Source of the DNA: Deinococcus grandis
GTDB lineage: Bacteria; Deinococcota; Deinococci; Deinococcales; Deinococcaceae
Direction: 5' to 3'
Assembly: GCF_001485435.1 (NCBI RefSeq)
Contig: NZ_BCMS01000005.1
Coordinates: 24,001 to 88,000, forward strand
Length of the DNA: 64,000 bases
The notes beneath the pieces are model-generated. The model ran no database searches, was not told where the DNA came from, and saw nothing but the letters and a program-made list of their open reading frames with translations. Of this stretch, positions 36,399 to 45,062 are shown piece by piece (the stretch's first letter is position 1; every line of letters starts with the position of its first letter). A program made the translations under genes and the position numbers.

Positions 36399-36424
36399 GG
36401 CTCCACCAAACCCTTGACAGATCA

Positions 36425-37289
36425 CTGCCAGGGTGTGACTGTCATAGACCTTGAAGCGGTCGCACACCAGGACTCCACCAAAGGCGTTGCCGAGCACTGC
36501 ACGCAACTCGACGTTGGTGTGCTGGAGATTCGCTCGGAACAGCACCGTCTCGGCCGAGCGGAAGGTGCTCACCCAGGCCTGTGTCGCGTTCACTCGCCAG
36601 CCCGTGTCGTCGTGGTGGACATAGGGAGCTGCGCGCAGCTCCCGTTCCAGGGACTCGACATGTGTCGCCAGCGGACGTCCATCACGTGCCAGGCGCTGGG
36701 CGGCCTGGGTGATGGCCCCCTGGGACACCCGGATGCCGGTGGTCAGTCCCAGCACCCGTGGAATGCGGCGCTGTGGGAGACCAACCTCGTGGTGCAGCGC
36801 CTGAATGGTGGCCGCCAGTCGGGGACCACATCGGTGTCCCGTCGCCCCACGTTGGTCCGGTTGGAGGTCGGGATGCGCGCCACGTACAGTCTGCCCGCAC
36901 TGCGGGCAGACCATCACCGGCACGTGGTAGGCCGTGATCTGCACGGTCTGAGCGGGCAGGTCACTGATCCAGGCGCGGTCGTGACGCTTGAAGATCAACT
37001 CGCCGACGTAGCCACAGGCCGTGCAGGTGTTGGGCGCCGGGACGTCGATCACGACGTCCTCCTGCTCGGGAGCAGGAGGACGCTTGTATGTGAAGACGCC
37101 TTCCCCAGCGCGACGACCTGCGGTTTTCGGGTGGGCTTTCCGACTTCCCCGGCTATGAGGGGCGGCATACTTGCGTTGCTGACGCTCCAACTGCTCGATG
37201 CGCTTCTGAAGCTGTTCGATCTGCTCCGCCTGCTTGCGGATGATCTCGTAGAGATCCTGTTCCGTCAGCGGGGTGGCCATGCGGCTCAT
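36425..37289 (-). pseudogene. IS66 transposase (element A), 5' part
   Basis: N-terminal part: MSRMATPLTEQDLYEIIRK, a coiled coil of EQIEQLQKRIEQLERQQRK, a zinc-finger NTCTACGYVGEL with MVCPQCGQTVRG, and core strands PYVHHDDTGWRVN and VLVCDRFKVYDSHTLA. Stops at the IS3 junction. Confidence 0.88.
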
Positions 37290-37340
37290 CCTAGCGAATG
37301 TGACGATGCTGTCCGGCTCGCGGGGTCGCTAATCAGATAC

Positions 37341-37846
37341 CATCAGGAACTGGATGCCCCGACGCTGGAAGCCTACTTTGCAGCCCACGAGTGGGCTGCT
37401 TCCACGCAGAACCGCAAACAGACCGCCATTGAACGCTTCTGCCGCTGGGCCATACAGCACGGGAAACTGGAAATTGACCCGACGCTGCATCTGGAACGGC
37501 CTACTGTGCCACCACCACATCCGCGAGGACTGCGCCGTGAAGATGTGGAGCGCATCTTTGCCGTGATTCCAGGGCAACAGGCCAGAGATGCGTTGCTGTT
37601 CCGCCTGGTGTTCGAGACGGGACTTCGCATCAGCGAAGCCCTGAACATCCATCTGGACGACCTCGACCTCAGCAAAGGCGACGAACATCTGACCGTGCTG
37701 GGCAAAGGGGGGCAGCGCCGGACGGTGCTGCTCGATGACCCTAAACTGGTCAATGCCCTGCGGAAGTATCTGCGCTCACTGGAGTACGAGCATGGGCCGC
37801 TGTTCCAGGCGCAAAAGAATGGGCGTGGTGGCCCGTTGCGCTATCA
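37341..37846 (+). pseudogene. tnpI: TnpI-type tyrosine recombinase, part 2
   Basis: Central part. Core-binding helix LEAYFAAHEWAASTQNRKQ, then the catalytic Arg in VFETGLRISEALNIHL and Lys in VLGKGGQRRTVLL. It runs to GGPLRY and is cut by the IS630-like element after TCA. Joined across that element the next residues are QSVQERWQHY, in frame. Confidence 0.85.
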
Positions 37847-37858
37847 TACGGATTCCGA

Positions 37859-38368
37859 TTAATTCGCTAACAAAGGCCACCAGTGAAAGAGGGTCTGCTG
37901 AGTGATGAGATCAGGTTGAGCTTCCAACCACACGCAGCGTTCGGAGAGTGCCAATTCTACCTCTTCAATGCTGTCGAACGCCCGGTTCGCGATTGGTACA
38001 TCCGTCAACGCCCAGAGCCGTTCTGCTGGCTGCAATTCCGGCGAATACGGCGGGAGCGTCACGGTCTGAATGCCCTCCGGATGCCCATCATCGGGTGGCA
38101 CGTGGAAACCGGCCCCATCCTGAACGACCAGCACACGATGGTCGGCGCTGGCGCCGACCATGCGGGCAAACGCAGCCATGACGGCCACATACGCCTGTTT
38201 GTTGACGACTGGGATCAACCAAAACAGGCTCTTGCCGCTCTCCGGATTGGCAAACGCGTACACGTAGAGCCACTCGTACCCAGGCTGAACCGGACAGGTC
38301 AACGGCTGCCCAGTTGGTGCCCAGACTGGACGGCGGATTGGCTTGAGCCCGATCCGATGTTCGTCCAT
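37859..38368 (-). CDS. IS630-like transposase, catalytic part (OrfB)
   Basis: 169 aa from MDEHRIGLKPIRRPVW: first Asp in MDEHRIG, second in VVQDGAGFHVPPDD, then LPPYSPELQPAERLW with the catalytic Glu. The frame extends upstream as LIETLRQAERLSPRVSLWC, so it is probably made by frameshift from the HTH frame near a TTCAAATCAAAG stretch. Confidence 0.85.
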   Translation of the reverse strand: MDEHRIGLKPIRRPVWAPTGQPLTCPVQPGYEWLYVYAFANPESGKSLFWLIPVVNKQAYVAVMAAFARMVGASADHRVLVVQDGAGFHVPPDDGHPEGIQTVTLPPYSPELQPAERLWALTDVPIANRAFDSIEEVELALSERCVWLEAQPDLITQQTLFHWWPLLAN

Positions 38369-38421
38369 ACACCACAGGGAGACGCGCGGTGAGAGACGCT
38401 CCGCCTGGCGGAGCGTCTCGA

Positions 38422-38814
38422 TCAGGACTTTGATTTGAATGCTTCCTTCGCGGCCTCATCGCCCCCAACGTGCCGGGGGCGGGGTCGTTGGGGGGTAAAG
38501 CCAGCCGCTCGAAGGAATTCATAGGTGCGCCCGAGGTGAACGGACAGTCCGTACTGCTCCTGAAGCCAGTTCTGAACGTCTTTCCCAGACCAGACGATGT
38601 CCTGTTCGAAGTCGGCGTGTAGTCGGGTCGCCAGGGTCTGTTGTTGCTCAGCGCTCAATAGCCGGGGTGCACCCTGATTCGTGTGGCGCCCGTCACACAG
38701 CCCGGCAAGTCCCCGGTCGCGGTAGCGGTACACCAGATCGTAGGCGGTGACCCGGCTGTACCGGGTCACTTGGAGAATCTCTGGGAGGGGGCGTCCTTCA
38801 GCGAGGAGGGCCAT
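38422..38814 (-). CDS. IS630-like transposase, HTH part (OrfA)
   Basis: 130 aa from MALLAEGRPLPEILQVTRYS, HTH VTAYDLVYRYRDRGLAGL, linker DIVWSGKDVQNWLQEQYGLS and PQRPRP. The frame is open further upstream (TFWHLYTTSTCAVERRRAQF), so the natural start may be a non-ATG codon before 38814. Ends EAAKEAFKSKS where the shift to OrfB would occur. Confidence 0.78.
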   Translation of the reverse strand: MALLAEGRPLPEILQVTRYSRVTAYDLVYRYRDRGLAGLCDGRHTNQGAPRLLSAEQQQTLATRLHADFEQDIVWSGKDVQNWLQEQYGLSVHLGRTYEFLRAAGFTPQRPRPRHVGGDEAAKEAFKSKS

Positions 38815-38953
38815 GAATTGGGCTCTGCGCCGCTCGACGGCGCAGGTGCTGGTCGTGTAGAGGTGCCAGAAAGTGTCGGCGTCATGCGCCAGGGGAGCCG
38901 TCAGGAGTGTCTGTTTGATCTGACAATCATAAACCTTTTAATCGGAGTCCGTA

Positions 38954-39185
38954 TCAGAGCGTGCAGGAGCGCTGGCAGCATTACGCGGCTGAGGCAGGCG
39001 TAGCCTGCACACTGCACCAGTTGCGGCATAGCCACGCTACTGAACTGGTCAATGGTGGGGTCAGTCTGGGAACAATACGGAAGCGGCTGGGGCATCGCCA
39101 TATCCAGACCACATTGCGCTATGCCGAGGTCAGTGACGCCTCAGCAGACGCCGAACTCAGGAAATGGCGTCGCAGTCGCAAATAA
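38954..39185 (+). pseudogene. tnpI: TnpI-type tyrosine recombinase, part 3
   Basis: C-terminal part: VACTLHQLRHSHATELVNGG (H-x-x-R), LGHRHIQTTLRYAEV (His and Tyr nucleophile). It stops at 39183-39185, 3 bp before the right inverted repeat. With parts 1 and 2 it makes 285 aa with all catalytic residues present, so only the insertions inactivate it. Confidence 0.85.
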
Positions 39186-39188
39186 TTC

Positions 39189-39226
39189 CTTAGCGTAGGT
39201 TTCTGTTCTTACTCTCACGTCACCCC
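39189..39226 (-). repeat. Tn3 transposon right inverted repeat
   Basis: 38 bp reading GGGGTGACGTGAGAGTAAGA then ACAGAAACCTACGCTAAG on the minus strand; 34 of 38 match the left repeat. GGATC follows at 39227-39231. Confidence 0.9.
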
Positions 39227-39742
39227 GGATCAGGGGGCACTGGGCTGGTCCCTGGCGGCCGGACAGTGGGGGCTCGTCACGCCGGGAACCGCTGCCGCCG
39301 AGGCTCGTCGTCACGCGTTCCAGGCGCGGGTGGAATCGCTCGGCGCTCACCGCACGTACCGGGCCTGCTGGCCGTCAGCCGCTGCGTGATTCCCCTCGCG
39401 GCCTACTGGGACGCCCCCACCGCGTCTCCCCTGCTGGTGCGGGTGCTCGTGCGACCACAGCTGGACGTGCCGATGTTCGCCGCTGGACTGCACGCGTCCA
39501 TCCTGACCCCGGCAGGTCCACTGATCTCGTGCGCCGTCGTCACCCGGCCCGCGCCGCCGGACCTCGCGGGGACCGTCGCGCGGATTCCCGCCCTGCTGCG
39601 CGAGGACGAGGTGATGCCCTGGCTGAGCGGATCACCATGTGACGCCCGGCGGACCGCGCTGGACAGCCGGGCGTGGGAGGCGCTGACCGTCGCGGGATCA
39701 CGGCTGGTCACGAGCGGCACGGCCGGTTTCGCCGCACCCTGA
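39227..39742 (+). pseudogene. SRAP-like gene, 3' part, also frameshifted
   Basis: First frame continues QGALGWSLAAGQWGLVTPGT ... SLGAHRTYR and then hits a stop; the next frame gives GLLAVSRCVIPLAAYWDAPT, ILTPAGPLISCAVVTRPAPP, MPWLSGSPCD. This matches SRAP C-termini (RCLVP...YEW, TT.A, MP..L...WL). One missing G at the run CGGGCC (about 39360) explains the shift. So both the transposon and a 1-base loss disrupt the gene. Confidence 0.55.
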
Positions 39743-39882
39743 CCGCGCGGATCGGTGATCACCTCACTTCCGCTTGGATCTGGGTGGTTGCTCAGTAGCG
39801 TTGCGGCCTGGTGTTCAGGCGTCAAGGTCAGGCACCCCACCTGACCTGTCGGCGGCGCAGCTGGACTTGCCATGACGAAGCG

Positions 39883-40284
39883 TCAGGCCCCTCGGGGCGG
39901 GGCGGTCGTCTCCCGGACGACCAGTTCGCTGGGGTAGTCGAGGACGGTGCCACGCACCGCTTCGCCGACCAGTGCGCCCGCGAGCAGGCGCAGGGCGCTG
40001 CCGCTCATGTTGTGGATGGGGTGGCGGACGGTGGTCAGGGCCGGGTGGCTCTGGCTGGCGGCGGCGATGTCGTCGAAGCCCACCACGCTGATGTCGGTCG
40101 GAACGCGCAGGCCGCGGTCCTTGACGGCGTCCATCGCGCCGAGGGCGGTCGCGTCGCTCGCGGCGAAGATCGCGGTGGGGGGGGTGGGCAGGTCCAGCAG
40201 TTCGCGGGCGGCCTCGAACCCGCGCCGCTGCGTGAAGTTCCCGGGGCGGATCAGGGCCGGGTCGAGCAGGCCGCGTTCGTCCAT
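39883..40284 (-). pseudogene. LacI-family regulator, C-terminal part
   Basis: The second half of the sugar-binding domain: [60 protein letters not shown] and [20 protein letters not shown]. The ATG (40284-40282) overlaps the TAA of the N-terminal half as TAATG. A one-base loss (TAC ATG to TAATG) explains the split. If translation restarts, two separate halves could be made. Confidence 0.8.
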
Positions 40285-40886
40285 TAGGCGCGCAGTCGTT
40301 CGTGTGCCTGACTGGACTCGGCGGCGCCTGCGATGAAGCCCACGCGGCGGTGCCCGAGGTCGAGCAGGTGCGTGGTGGCGGCGCGCGCGCCGTGGTAGGA
40401 GTCGGCGCGGACGTTCGGGAGGTCGGTCGGCACGCCGAAGTGGCTGATCAGCACGGTGGGGGTGCGGCTGCGTTCGAGGGTGCGGAGGTGCTGTGGGTCG
40501 TCGGTGGGGACGACCAGGATCAGGCCGTCGGTCAGTCCGCCACTGAGGGCCGCGACGCGCTGGCGTTCGCGGGCGGGGTCGCGGCTGGTGGTGAAGACGC
40601 CCAGGTCCAGTCCGGCGCTGCTGGCGGCCTCTGCGGCGGCGCGGGTGACCTCGGCGAAGGAGGGGTTGACGAGTTCGGGGATGACCATCCCGACGAGGTT
40701 GGTGCGGGCGCCGCGCAGGCGCCGGGCGGCGGGGTTGGCGACGTAGCCGAGGTCACGGGCGGCCTGGATGACGCGGGCGCGGGTCTCGTCGCTGATGCGT
40801 CCGGTGTTGTTCAGGGTCCTGGACACCGTGACGGTGGACACGCCGGCGAGGCGCGCCACGTCGGCGATGGTGACGGGTGCGGACAT
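40284..40886 (-). pseudogene. LacI-family regulator, N-terminal part
   Basis: From the ATG at 40886 (AGGAG 5 nt upstream): HTH VTIADVARLAGVSTVTVSRT, hinge [15 protein letters not shown], and the first ligand subdomain ([51 protein letters not shown]). Stops LRA-TAA. The DNA-binding part is intact but lacks half of the effector and dimer core. No sugar-use genes lie nearby. Confidence 0.82.
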
Positions 40887-40927
40887 GGGAACTCCTGGGG
40901 CGGGACGCGGCTGTCCCACCGATGAGT

Positions 40928-40943
40928 GGGTTAACGGTTACCC
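40928..40943. promoter_or_regulatory. LacI-type operator upstream of the regulator
   Basis: GGGTTAACGGTTACCC is a near-palindrome with a central CG, the hallmark of LacI-family sites. It lies 42 bp before the regulator start, so autoregulation is likely. A TTGACG (about 40969-40964, minus) could be the -35. Confidence 0.55.
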
Positions 40944-41061
40944 TGACAGTGCACCTCCGGTCTGACCCCGTCAATCCACCCTCCCCTGCTACCCGGCCCA
41001 CCCGCCGCTCCGGCAATACCCCGTCCACGTCACCTGACGCTGACCGATCATCGCCGCGCCG

Positions 41062-41928
41062 TCACGGCTCGTCGGTGAGGGCTTGGGCGAGCTGTACGAC
41101 GCGGTCGTAGTGGGTGGTGTTCAGGTACCCGAGGTGTGTGGCGCTGCGGGCGTGGTCGCGTAGCGCGGCGCGACGCAGTGCGCCGGGCGGCATGAACGGC
41201 AGCGTCGCTTCGCGCGCCACGTGCAGGATCCGCAGTCGCAGGGCGTCCGGCGAGTCGTACGGGAACATCCGCCGCGGCGCGACCACGTCCAGGGTGTCTT
41301 CGAACAGCGGGTCGTACCCGGCGCGGTGGTGCAGGCGCTCGACCGCCGTGGCGGTCGCCGGCGTGAGGGGACTGACGACGTCGTTCCGCAGCAGGGTCCG
41401 CTCGTGGGGATTGAACGCGTCCCACCGCAGGCGCAGCAGGGTCGCGATGGGCACGGCGTGATGCCATAGCAGCAGCAGCGCGGCGTGCAGCGCCGGGTCC
41501 GGGCGGGCCGCGTCGATCAGCGTCTGGATGGTCTCGCGCGTGGGCAGTGGATCGCTGCGGCGCTCGGCGGGCGGAGCGTGGAAGTCCAACAGGGGGTCCC
41601 CAGTGATGATGCCCAGCTGGCGCAGCGCGCGGTACAGGGCCCGCAGGGTGAGAACGCGGCTGGTGCGGGTGTTCGGCCTGGCGGGCGTGCCGTCGGCGTT
41701 GGTGAGCAGGACGCCGCTGAGCCACGCGTGGAAGTCCGCAGGGGGGCGCAGGAGGCTCACGTAGTCGCGCTGCGCGGCGGTGATGATGGGGCGGAGGTTG
41801 CTGATGAGCTGCGCGGGGCGGCCCTGGAGGCGACCCTGGGCGTGCAGGGTGCTGACGAGGGTGTCGAGGTCGCCAGTGTGCAGGGCGTTGGTGAGGGTCC
41901 GGGCGAGATCATCGGCAGGGTGCACCAT
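41062..41928 (-). CDS. Integrase-like (tyrosine recombinase fold) protein, divergent
   Basis: About 288 aa from the ATG at 41928, which follows TATACT by 6 nt (leaderless); an in-frame ATG at 41970 is also possible. It has a core-binding-like N-terminal half ([20 protein letters not shown]) and a C-terminal half like phage integrases (LLLLWHHAVPIATLLRLRWD; LRDHARSATHLGYLNTTHYD). The catalytic set is incomplete: HxxR and the Lys are not evident, though a terminal Tyr is. It may bind DNA without recombining. Confidence 0.6.
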   Translation of the reverse strand: MVHPADDLARTLTNALHTGDLDTLVSTLHAQGRLQGRPAQLISNLRPIITAAQRDYVSLLRPPADFHAWLSGVLLTNADGTPARPNTRTSRVLTLRALYRALRQLGIITGDPLLDFHAPPAERRSDPLPTRETIQTLIDAARPDPALHAALLLLWHHAVPIATLLRLRWDAFNPHERTLLRNDVVSPLTPATATAVERLHHRAGYDPLFEDTLDVVAPRRMFPYDSPDALRLRILHVAREATLPFMPPGALRRAALRDHARSATHLGYLNTTHYDRVVQLAQALTDEP

Positions 41929-42347
41929 ACCGACAGTATATCCAAACGCAGATACGAAGTGAGGCCTCAAGTGAGGGTTGATGGATCAGATCGTACCGGA
42001 GAGGGTGACCCCAGTCGCTCCACGTTGGAGATGACATTCACCAGTGTCGAGTGGAAATCACCCGATAACACACAAGCATTTCTCTATCCACCACGCTGTC
42101 TCTCGGGCATTACACGCTGCACAGGCACATGCTTCAGCATCGCGGTGGCCACGAAAAGCAGAGTACAGATGCGTGAGAAAGGCCCGCGCATTCCGCGTTT
42201 CGTATCTGGAAACAATATACGACTGTGAGTTCACCAGCGTGGCCAGACCCAAGGCACAGGAGAAATCCAAACCCAACCTCACACGAACTCGGACCAACAG
42301 TGACCGGGATCCACCCGAAGACCGAAGTTCCCGTCAGACTGTCGCTC
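41929..42347. other. Intergenic region with no supported gene
   Basis: Lower GC than the surroundings, with stops in most frames. Short ORFs on both strands (60-120 codons) show no motif. It presumably holds the promoters of the integrase-like gene and selO. Confidence 0.5.
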
Positions 42348-42871
42348 ATGCCCGTCCTGTTCCAGTTCGACAACACCTACGCGCGGGACCTGGGTCTGGA
42401 TCCTGAGCTGCTGGGGGGGCCGGAGAGCACTGCGATCTTCGCGGGGAACCGGGTGCCGGCGGGCGCCGAGCCGCTCGCGCAGGCCTACGCCGGTCACCAG
42501 TTCGGGGGCTTCTCGCCGCAACTCGGGGACGGGCGCGCGCTGCTGCTCGGCGAGGTCATCGACCGGCACGGGCGACGACGGGACGTGGCCCTGAAGGACT
42601 CGGGCCGCACGGCCTTCTCCGGCCGGGGGGACGGGAAGGCCGCCGCCGGGCCCATGCTGCGCGAAGCCCTGATGGGTGAGGCCATGCACCCCCTGAGGCT
42701 GCCCACCACCCGCGCGCTGGCCATGGCGGCCACCGGGGAGACCGTCCACCGCGAGCGGCCCCTGCCCGGCGCGGTGCTCACGCGCGTGGCCGCCAGTCAC
42801 CTGCGGGTCGGGACCTTCGAGTACTTCCGCGCCCGCCGCGACACCGCCCGGCTGCGGCAACTGGCCGACTA
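42348..42871 (+). pseudogene. selO: Protein adenylyltransferase SelO, truncated by IS630
   Basis: N-terminal ~174 residues of SelO (YdiU/UPF0061): [89 protein letters not shown], and [20 protein letters not shown]. Full SelO is about 480-500 aa; the pseudokinase active-site half is missing. The IS630 element starts after GACTA, replacing the codon for the next Tyr. The start is uncertain (in-frame codons upstream to 42225). Confidence 0.85.
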
Positions 42872-42938
42872 GTGGATGACCACAGGCTTGGCTTGATCTA
42901 TTGATCACGGCGAAGATCTGAGTTGATAGACTGGCCAC

Positions 42939-43424
42939 ATGCCCGGTTGGCAACCGACCCACTACTCCCGCGCTCAACTCGAGGAGCGCCGCCTCGCCGC
43001 TCTCGCATGGATTGAACGCGGAAGCCATCGGAACCAAGAGATTGCGAATCACTTCGGTGTCTCCGTCCATACGGTCTACACCTGGAAAGCACGACTACGA
43101 CGCAATGGTGGCTTGAAAGCCACCATTGCCAGTGGCGCAACCTCGCGGCTCACAGCGGCACAACACGAACAATTGCGCACCTTCCTGCGGGAGGGTGCGG
43201 TGCACCACGGGTTCCCTGATCCGACGTGGACGACACGTCGGGTCACTGATCTGATCGGACGTCACTTTGACGTGTGGTATCACCACGACCACGTCCGAAA
43301 AATCCTTCGCCAGTTGGGTTTCACGCCGCAAATGCCGGATGGGCGGGCGGCAGAGCGCAATGAACTCCGGATCGCGTCCTGGAAAGAACAGGTCGCACCG
43401 GAGTTGGGAAAAAAAGGTCGCTGA
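42939..43424 (+). CDS. IS630 transposase, HTH part
   Basis: 161 aa: YSRAQLEERRLAALAWIERG, HTH NQEIANHFGVSVHTVYTWKA, then winged region WTTRRVTDLIGRHFDVWYHH and RKILRQLGFTPQMPDGRAAE. Ends VAPELGKKGR at a GGGAAAAAAAGG run. A shift there joins VAEGATLVYLDEVG in the next frame, so this is a frameshifted two-frame transposase. Confidence 0.82.
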   Translation: MPGWQPTHYSRAQLEERRLAALAWIERGSHRNQEIANHFGVSVHTVYTWKARLRRNGGLKATIASGATSRLTAAQHEQLRTFLREGAVHHGFPDPTWTTRRVTDLIGRHFDVWYHHDHVRKILRQLGFTPQMPDGRAAERNELRIASWKEQVAPELGKKGR

Positions 43425-43931
43425 GGGCGCGACCCTGGTGTATCTGGATGAGGTCGGGTTCTCACTGAAAGGCGTACGACGGCGCACGTGGTGGACCAGG
43501 GGCGTGACGCCCCTGGTCACGCTCCCGGCCAATTGGGAGAAACTCTCGACCATCGGTGCGATCACGTCGGATGGGCGGTTCTTCCAGCAGACGAAGTCTG
43601 GGGCGATTCGGAGTGGGGACGTCATCCGATTCTTCCAGCACCTGCTCCGCCACGTTCAGGGGGAGATCGTGGTGGTGCTGGATAACGCCGGGATCCACCG
43701 GGCGAAGGCAACACAGGCGTTCGTGGGTCTCCACGAACGCCTGTCGCTGGTGTTTTTGCCACCCTATGCGCCGGAGTTGAACCCGATCGAGCTGGTGTGG
43801 GCGTATGTGAAGCGCAATATGCTGGGGAACTTCTGTGCCCGCTCGGTCTCGGAGCTGAAAGCAAAGCTTGTGACGGCTTGGCAGCGGGTTCGGTATATCG
43901 ACTTGCCTCATCAGCTCATGAATGCGAATTT
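43415..43931 (+). pseudogene. IS630 transposase, catalytic part, 3' fused
   Basis: DDE core: VYLDEVGFSLKGVRRRTW, VVVLDNAGIHRAKATQAF, FLPPYAPELNPIELVWAYVK. It ends near QLMNANLC, then the frame runs into antisense IS4 sequence until 44115. The core is complete but the C-terminus is foreign. Confidence 0.78.
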
Positions 43932-44375
43932 ATGCCGCCCCGAGCAGAACGCCCAAGACGAGGATGTTCAGCGGCGTCTGGCCGTAGTGCCACGTGGTGC
44001 GGTCCATGATCAGGGTGAGCTTGCCGTCGGGCAGCAAGGGAAGCAGGACGTCTGTGACGTCCTGCGGCGTGAGCTGAGCGTCGTGAAACACGCGGGCCAC
44101 CGTCCGGGTTTTTGATTCCAACGTGGCTGATCTGGGGAGATGAAGCGCGATCTTGCGGTGAAGTGTGGACTCGGCCTGGAGCACGGCTAGGAGCACTTCG
44201 GCAAGACGACGGAGCGCGTCCGTACGGCGGTGTGGCCAACGAGTGTGTAAGTAGGTGGCCAACGTGTCAGCATGGAAGCGGGCAGTATCGGGGCTCGTCA
44301 CAGACCCAGATACCGCCCTTTGTCATGTCGAACTGCGTTCAGGACGCCATTTCTCGTGAAGTGTCAGGTGCTGAG
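43932..44375 (-). mobile_element. IS4-family fragment A (5' end)
   Basis: Encodes on the minus strand [20 protein letters not shown] ... [19 protein letters not shown] (first Asp of DDE), starting at 44301, and stops at LGVLLGAA where the IS630 remnant begins. Right end CTCAGCACCTGACACTTCAC (inverse) at 44375. Confidence 0.8.
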
Positions 44376-44390
44376 GATCGCCCTTCCTGC

Positions 44391-44882
44391 TCAGGTGTTC
44401 CGCCGAAGTTCGCGGATGAAGGTCACCAGTTCCTTTCCCTCAGGCGAGTCCAGTTTCCAGGCGGCCACCTCAGCCAACATCGACGGCACACCTGCATCCC
44501 GCGTTTGAAGCAGGGTCAGCAATGCCTGTCGCTCCACCCCAATCCCCCGATCGGAACGGACCAGTGCCATCAACAGAGGGACCGACGCCGCGTCTGCCCA
44601 CCCATCAATCGACCAGCAGACCTCAGTCAGGAGGGCGTCCGGCCCGCCAGCAGCCAGCACTCGATTTGCAAAGGGTGCAGGCCGTTCAGCGACCACGGCC
44701 CGGCCCACCTGATACAGCATGATCTGCAGCTCTGGCTCGGCGGTCGACAAGCGCCCGAACACCGCATCCAACACCCCAGCACGGGTCTTGTCTGACCATG
44801 CGTCCATGGTGGCCGTGAACCAGCCCAGGCGATTCTCCTGCCGGGCCATCAACAACACATCTACGAGCGCATTGTCCGTCAT
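44391..44882 (-). CDS. HEAT-like protein of unknown function
   Basis: 163 aa, mostly helical, with helix pairs such as VLDAVFGRLSTAEPELQIML and GVERQALLTLLQTRDAGVPS, like HEAT repeats. It ends EGKELVTFIRELRRNT just inside the IS4-A end, so the stop is native or nearly so. It lies between two IS4 ends in a small trapped segment. I cannot assign a function. Confidence 0.55.
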   Translation of the reverse strand: MTDNALVDVLLMARQENRLGWFTATMDAWSDKTRAGVLDAVFGRLSTAEPELQIMLYQVGRAVVAERPAPFANRVLAAGGPDALLTEVCWSIDGWADAASVPLLMALVRSDRGIGVERQALLTLLQTRDAGVPSMLAEVAAWKLDSPEGKELVTFIRELRRNT

Positions 44883-44937
44883 GGTGATCAGGAGAGCACA
44901 AGGCTGTCCTTCCGACCGCCAGCACGTCAGTTTCCCA

Positions 44938-44954
44938 AAGTGTCAGGTGCTGAG
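44938..44954. mobile_element. IS4 terminal remnant
   Basis: AAGTGTCAGGTGCTGAG, the terminal repeat seen at 44359-44375, but preceded by TTTCCC rather than the CTCGTG of that end; it therefore comes from the opposite terminus of the element. Only about 17 bp remain. Confidence 0.6.
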
Positions 44955-44965
44955 AATCGCAAGAT

Positions 44966-45062
44966 ATGGTCGAAGCTCCCACTGCTGAAATCACGCAGCA
45001 GCAGCTTGACGCCAGCTACGACCAAATTGTTGCCCTCCGACCCGAAGTTCAGGCAGCACTTC
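44966..45062 (+). pseudogene. 5' fragment of an unknown gene cut by IS4 B
   Basis: ATG at 44966 coding MVEAPTAEITQQQLDASYDQ, then IVALRPEVQAALP, up to the IS4 end at 45063, after which the frame is IS sequence. Gln-rich amphipathic start; no family recognised. Confidence 0.4.

Larger units (their letters stand above)
35130..36424 (+). mobile_element. IS3-family element, copy 2 (in IS66 A)
   Basis: 1295 bp, opposite orientation to copy 1, with a 3-bp CTG duplication (35127-35129, 36425-36427). The intact IS66 copy shows the empty site GGACCCCTGCCAGGG, which proves the duplication. Confidence 0.92.
34610..37340 (-). mobile_element. IS66-family element A, itself carrying an IS3
   Basis: Ends GTACGTGATTAGCGACG and (inverse) GTATCTGATTAGCGACC; 8-bp duplication CATCAGGA at 34602-34609 and 37341-37348. 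Without the IS3 (1295 + 3) it is 1433 bp, exactly the length of the copy at 51403-52835. Single-transposase type (ISBst12-like). Confidence 0.9.
37847..38953 (-). mobile_element. IS630-like element with TCA target duplication
   Basis: 1107 bp, TACGGATTCCGATTAA to TTAATCGGAGTCCGTA, flanked by TCA at 37844-37846 and 38954-38956. The tnpI frame is restored only when one TCA remains, so the duplication is TCA, not the TA usual for IS630. Ends match the 132-bp MITE (TACGGAYTCCG). Two overlapping transposase frames. Confidence 0.85.
26617..39226. mobile_element. Tn3-family transposon with TnpI-type recombinase and WD40 cargo
   Basis: 38-bp terminal repeats at 26617-26654 and 39189-39226 match in 34 positions, start GGGGT and end CGCTAAG, as in Tn3/Tn4430-type elements. 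The 5-bp GGATC flanks both ends (26612-26616, 39227-39231). Contents: tnpA, two WD40-like genes, an AT-rich presumed resolution region, and a tyrosine recombinase. It is 12.6 kb now; subtracting four later insertions and their duplications leaves about 7.33 kb. tnpA ends inside the left repeat and tnpI ends 3 bp before the right one. Confidence 0.9.
42872..43931 (+). mobile_element. IS630-family element, right end missing
   Basis: Starts after the TA of selO (42870-42871). The transposase runs to 43.93 kb, where it fuses to an IS4 fragment. No matching inverted repeat is found at the right side, so the 3' end was lost. Different from the IS630-like element at 37847. Confidence 0.7.

Noticed and set aside
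36414..37862. 482-aa ORF on the plus strand
   Set aside because: The first part is antisense IS66 and the rest is the central piece of tnpI; the fusion is accidental.
42058..42297. 79-aa minus-strand ORF before selO
   Set aside because: No ribosome-binding site, no motif and unusual composition; not supported as a gene.
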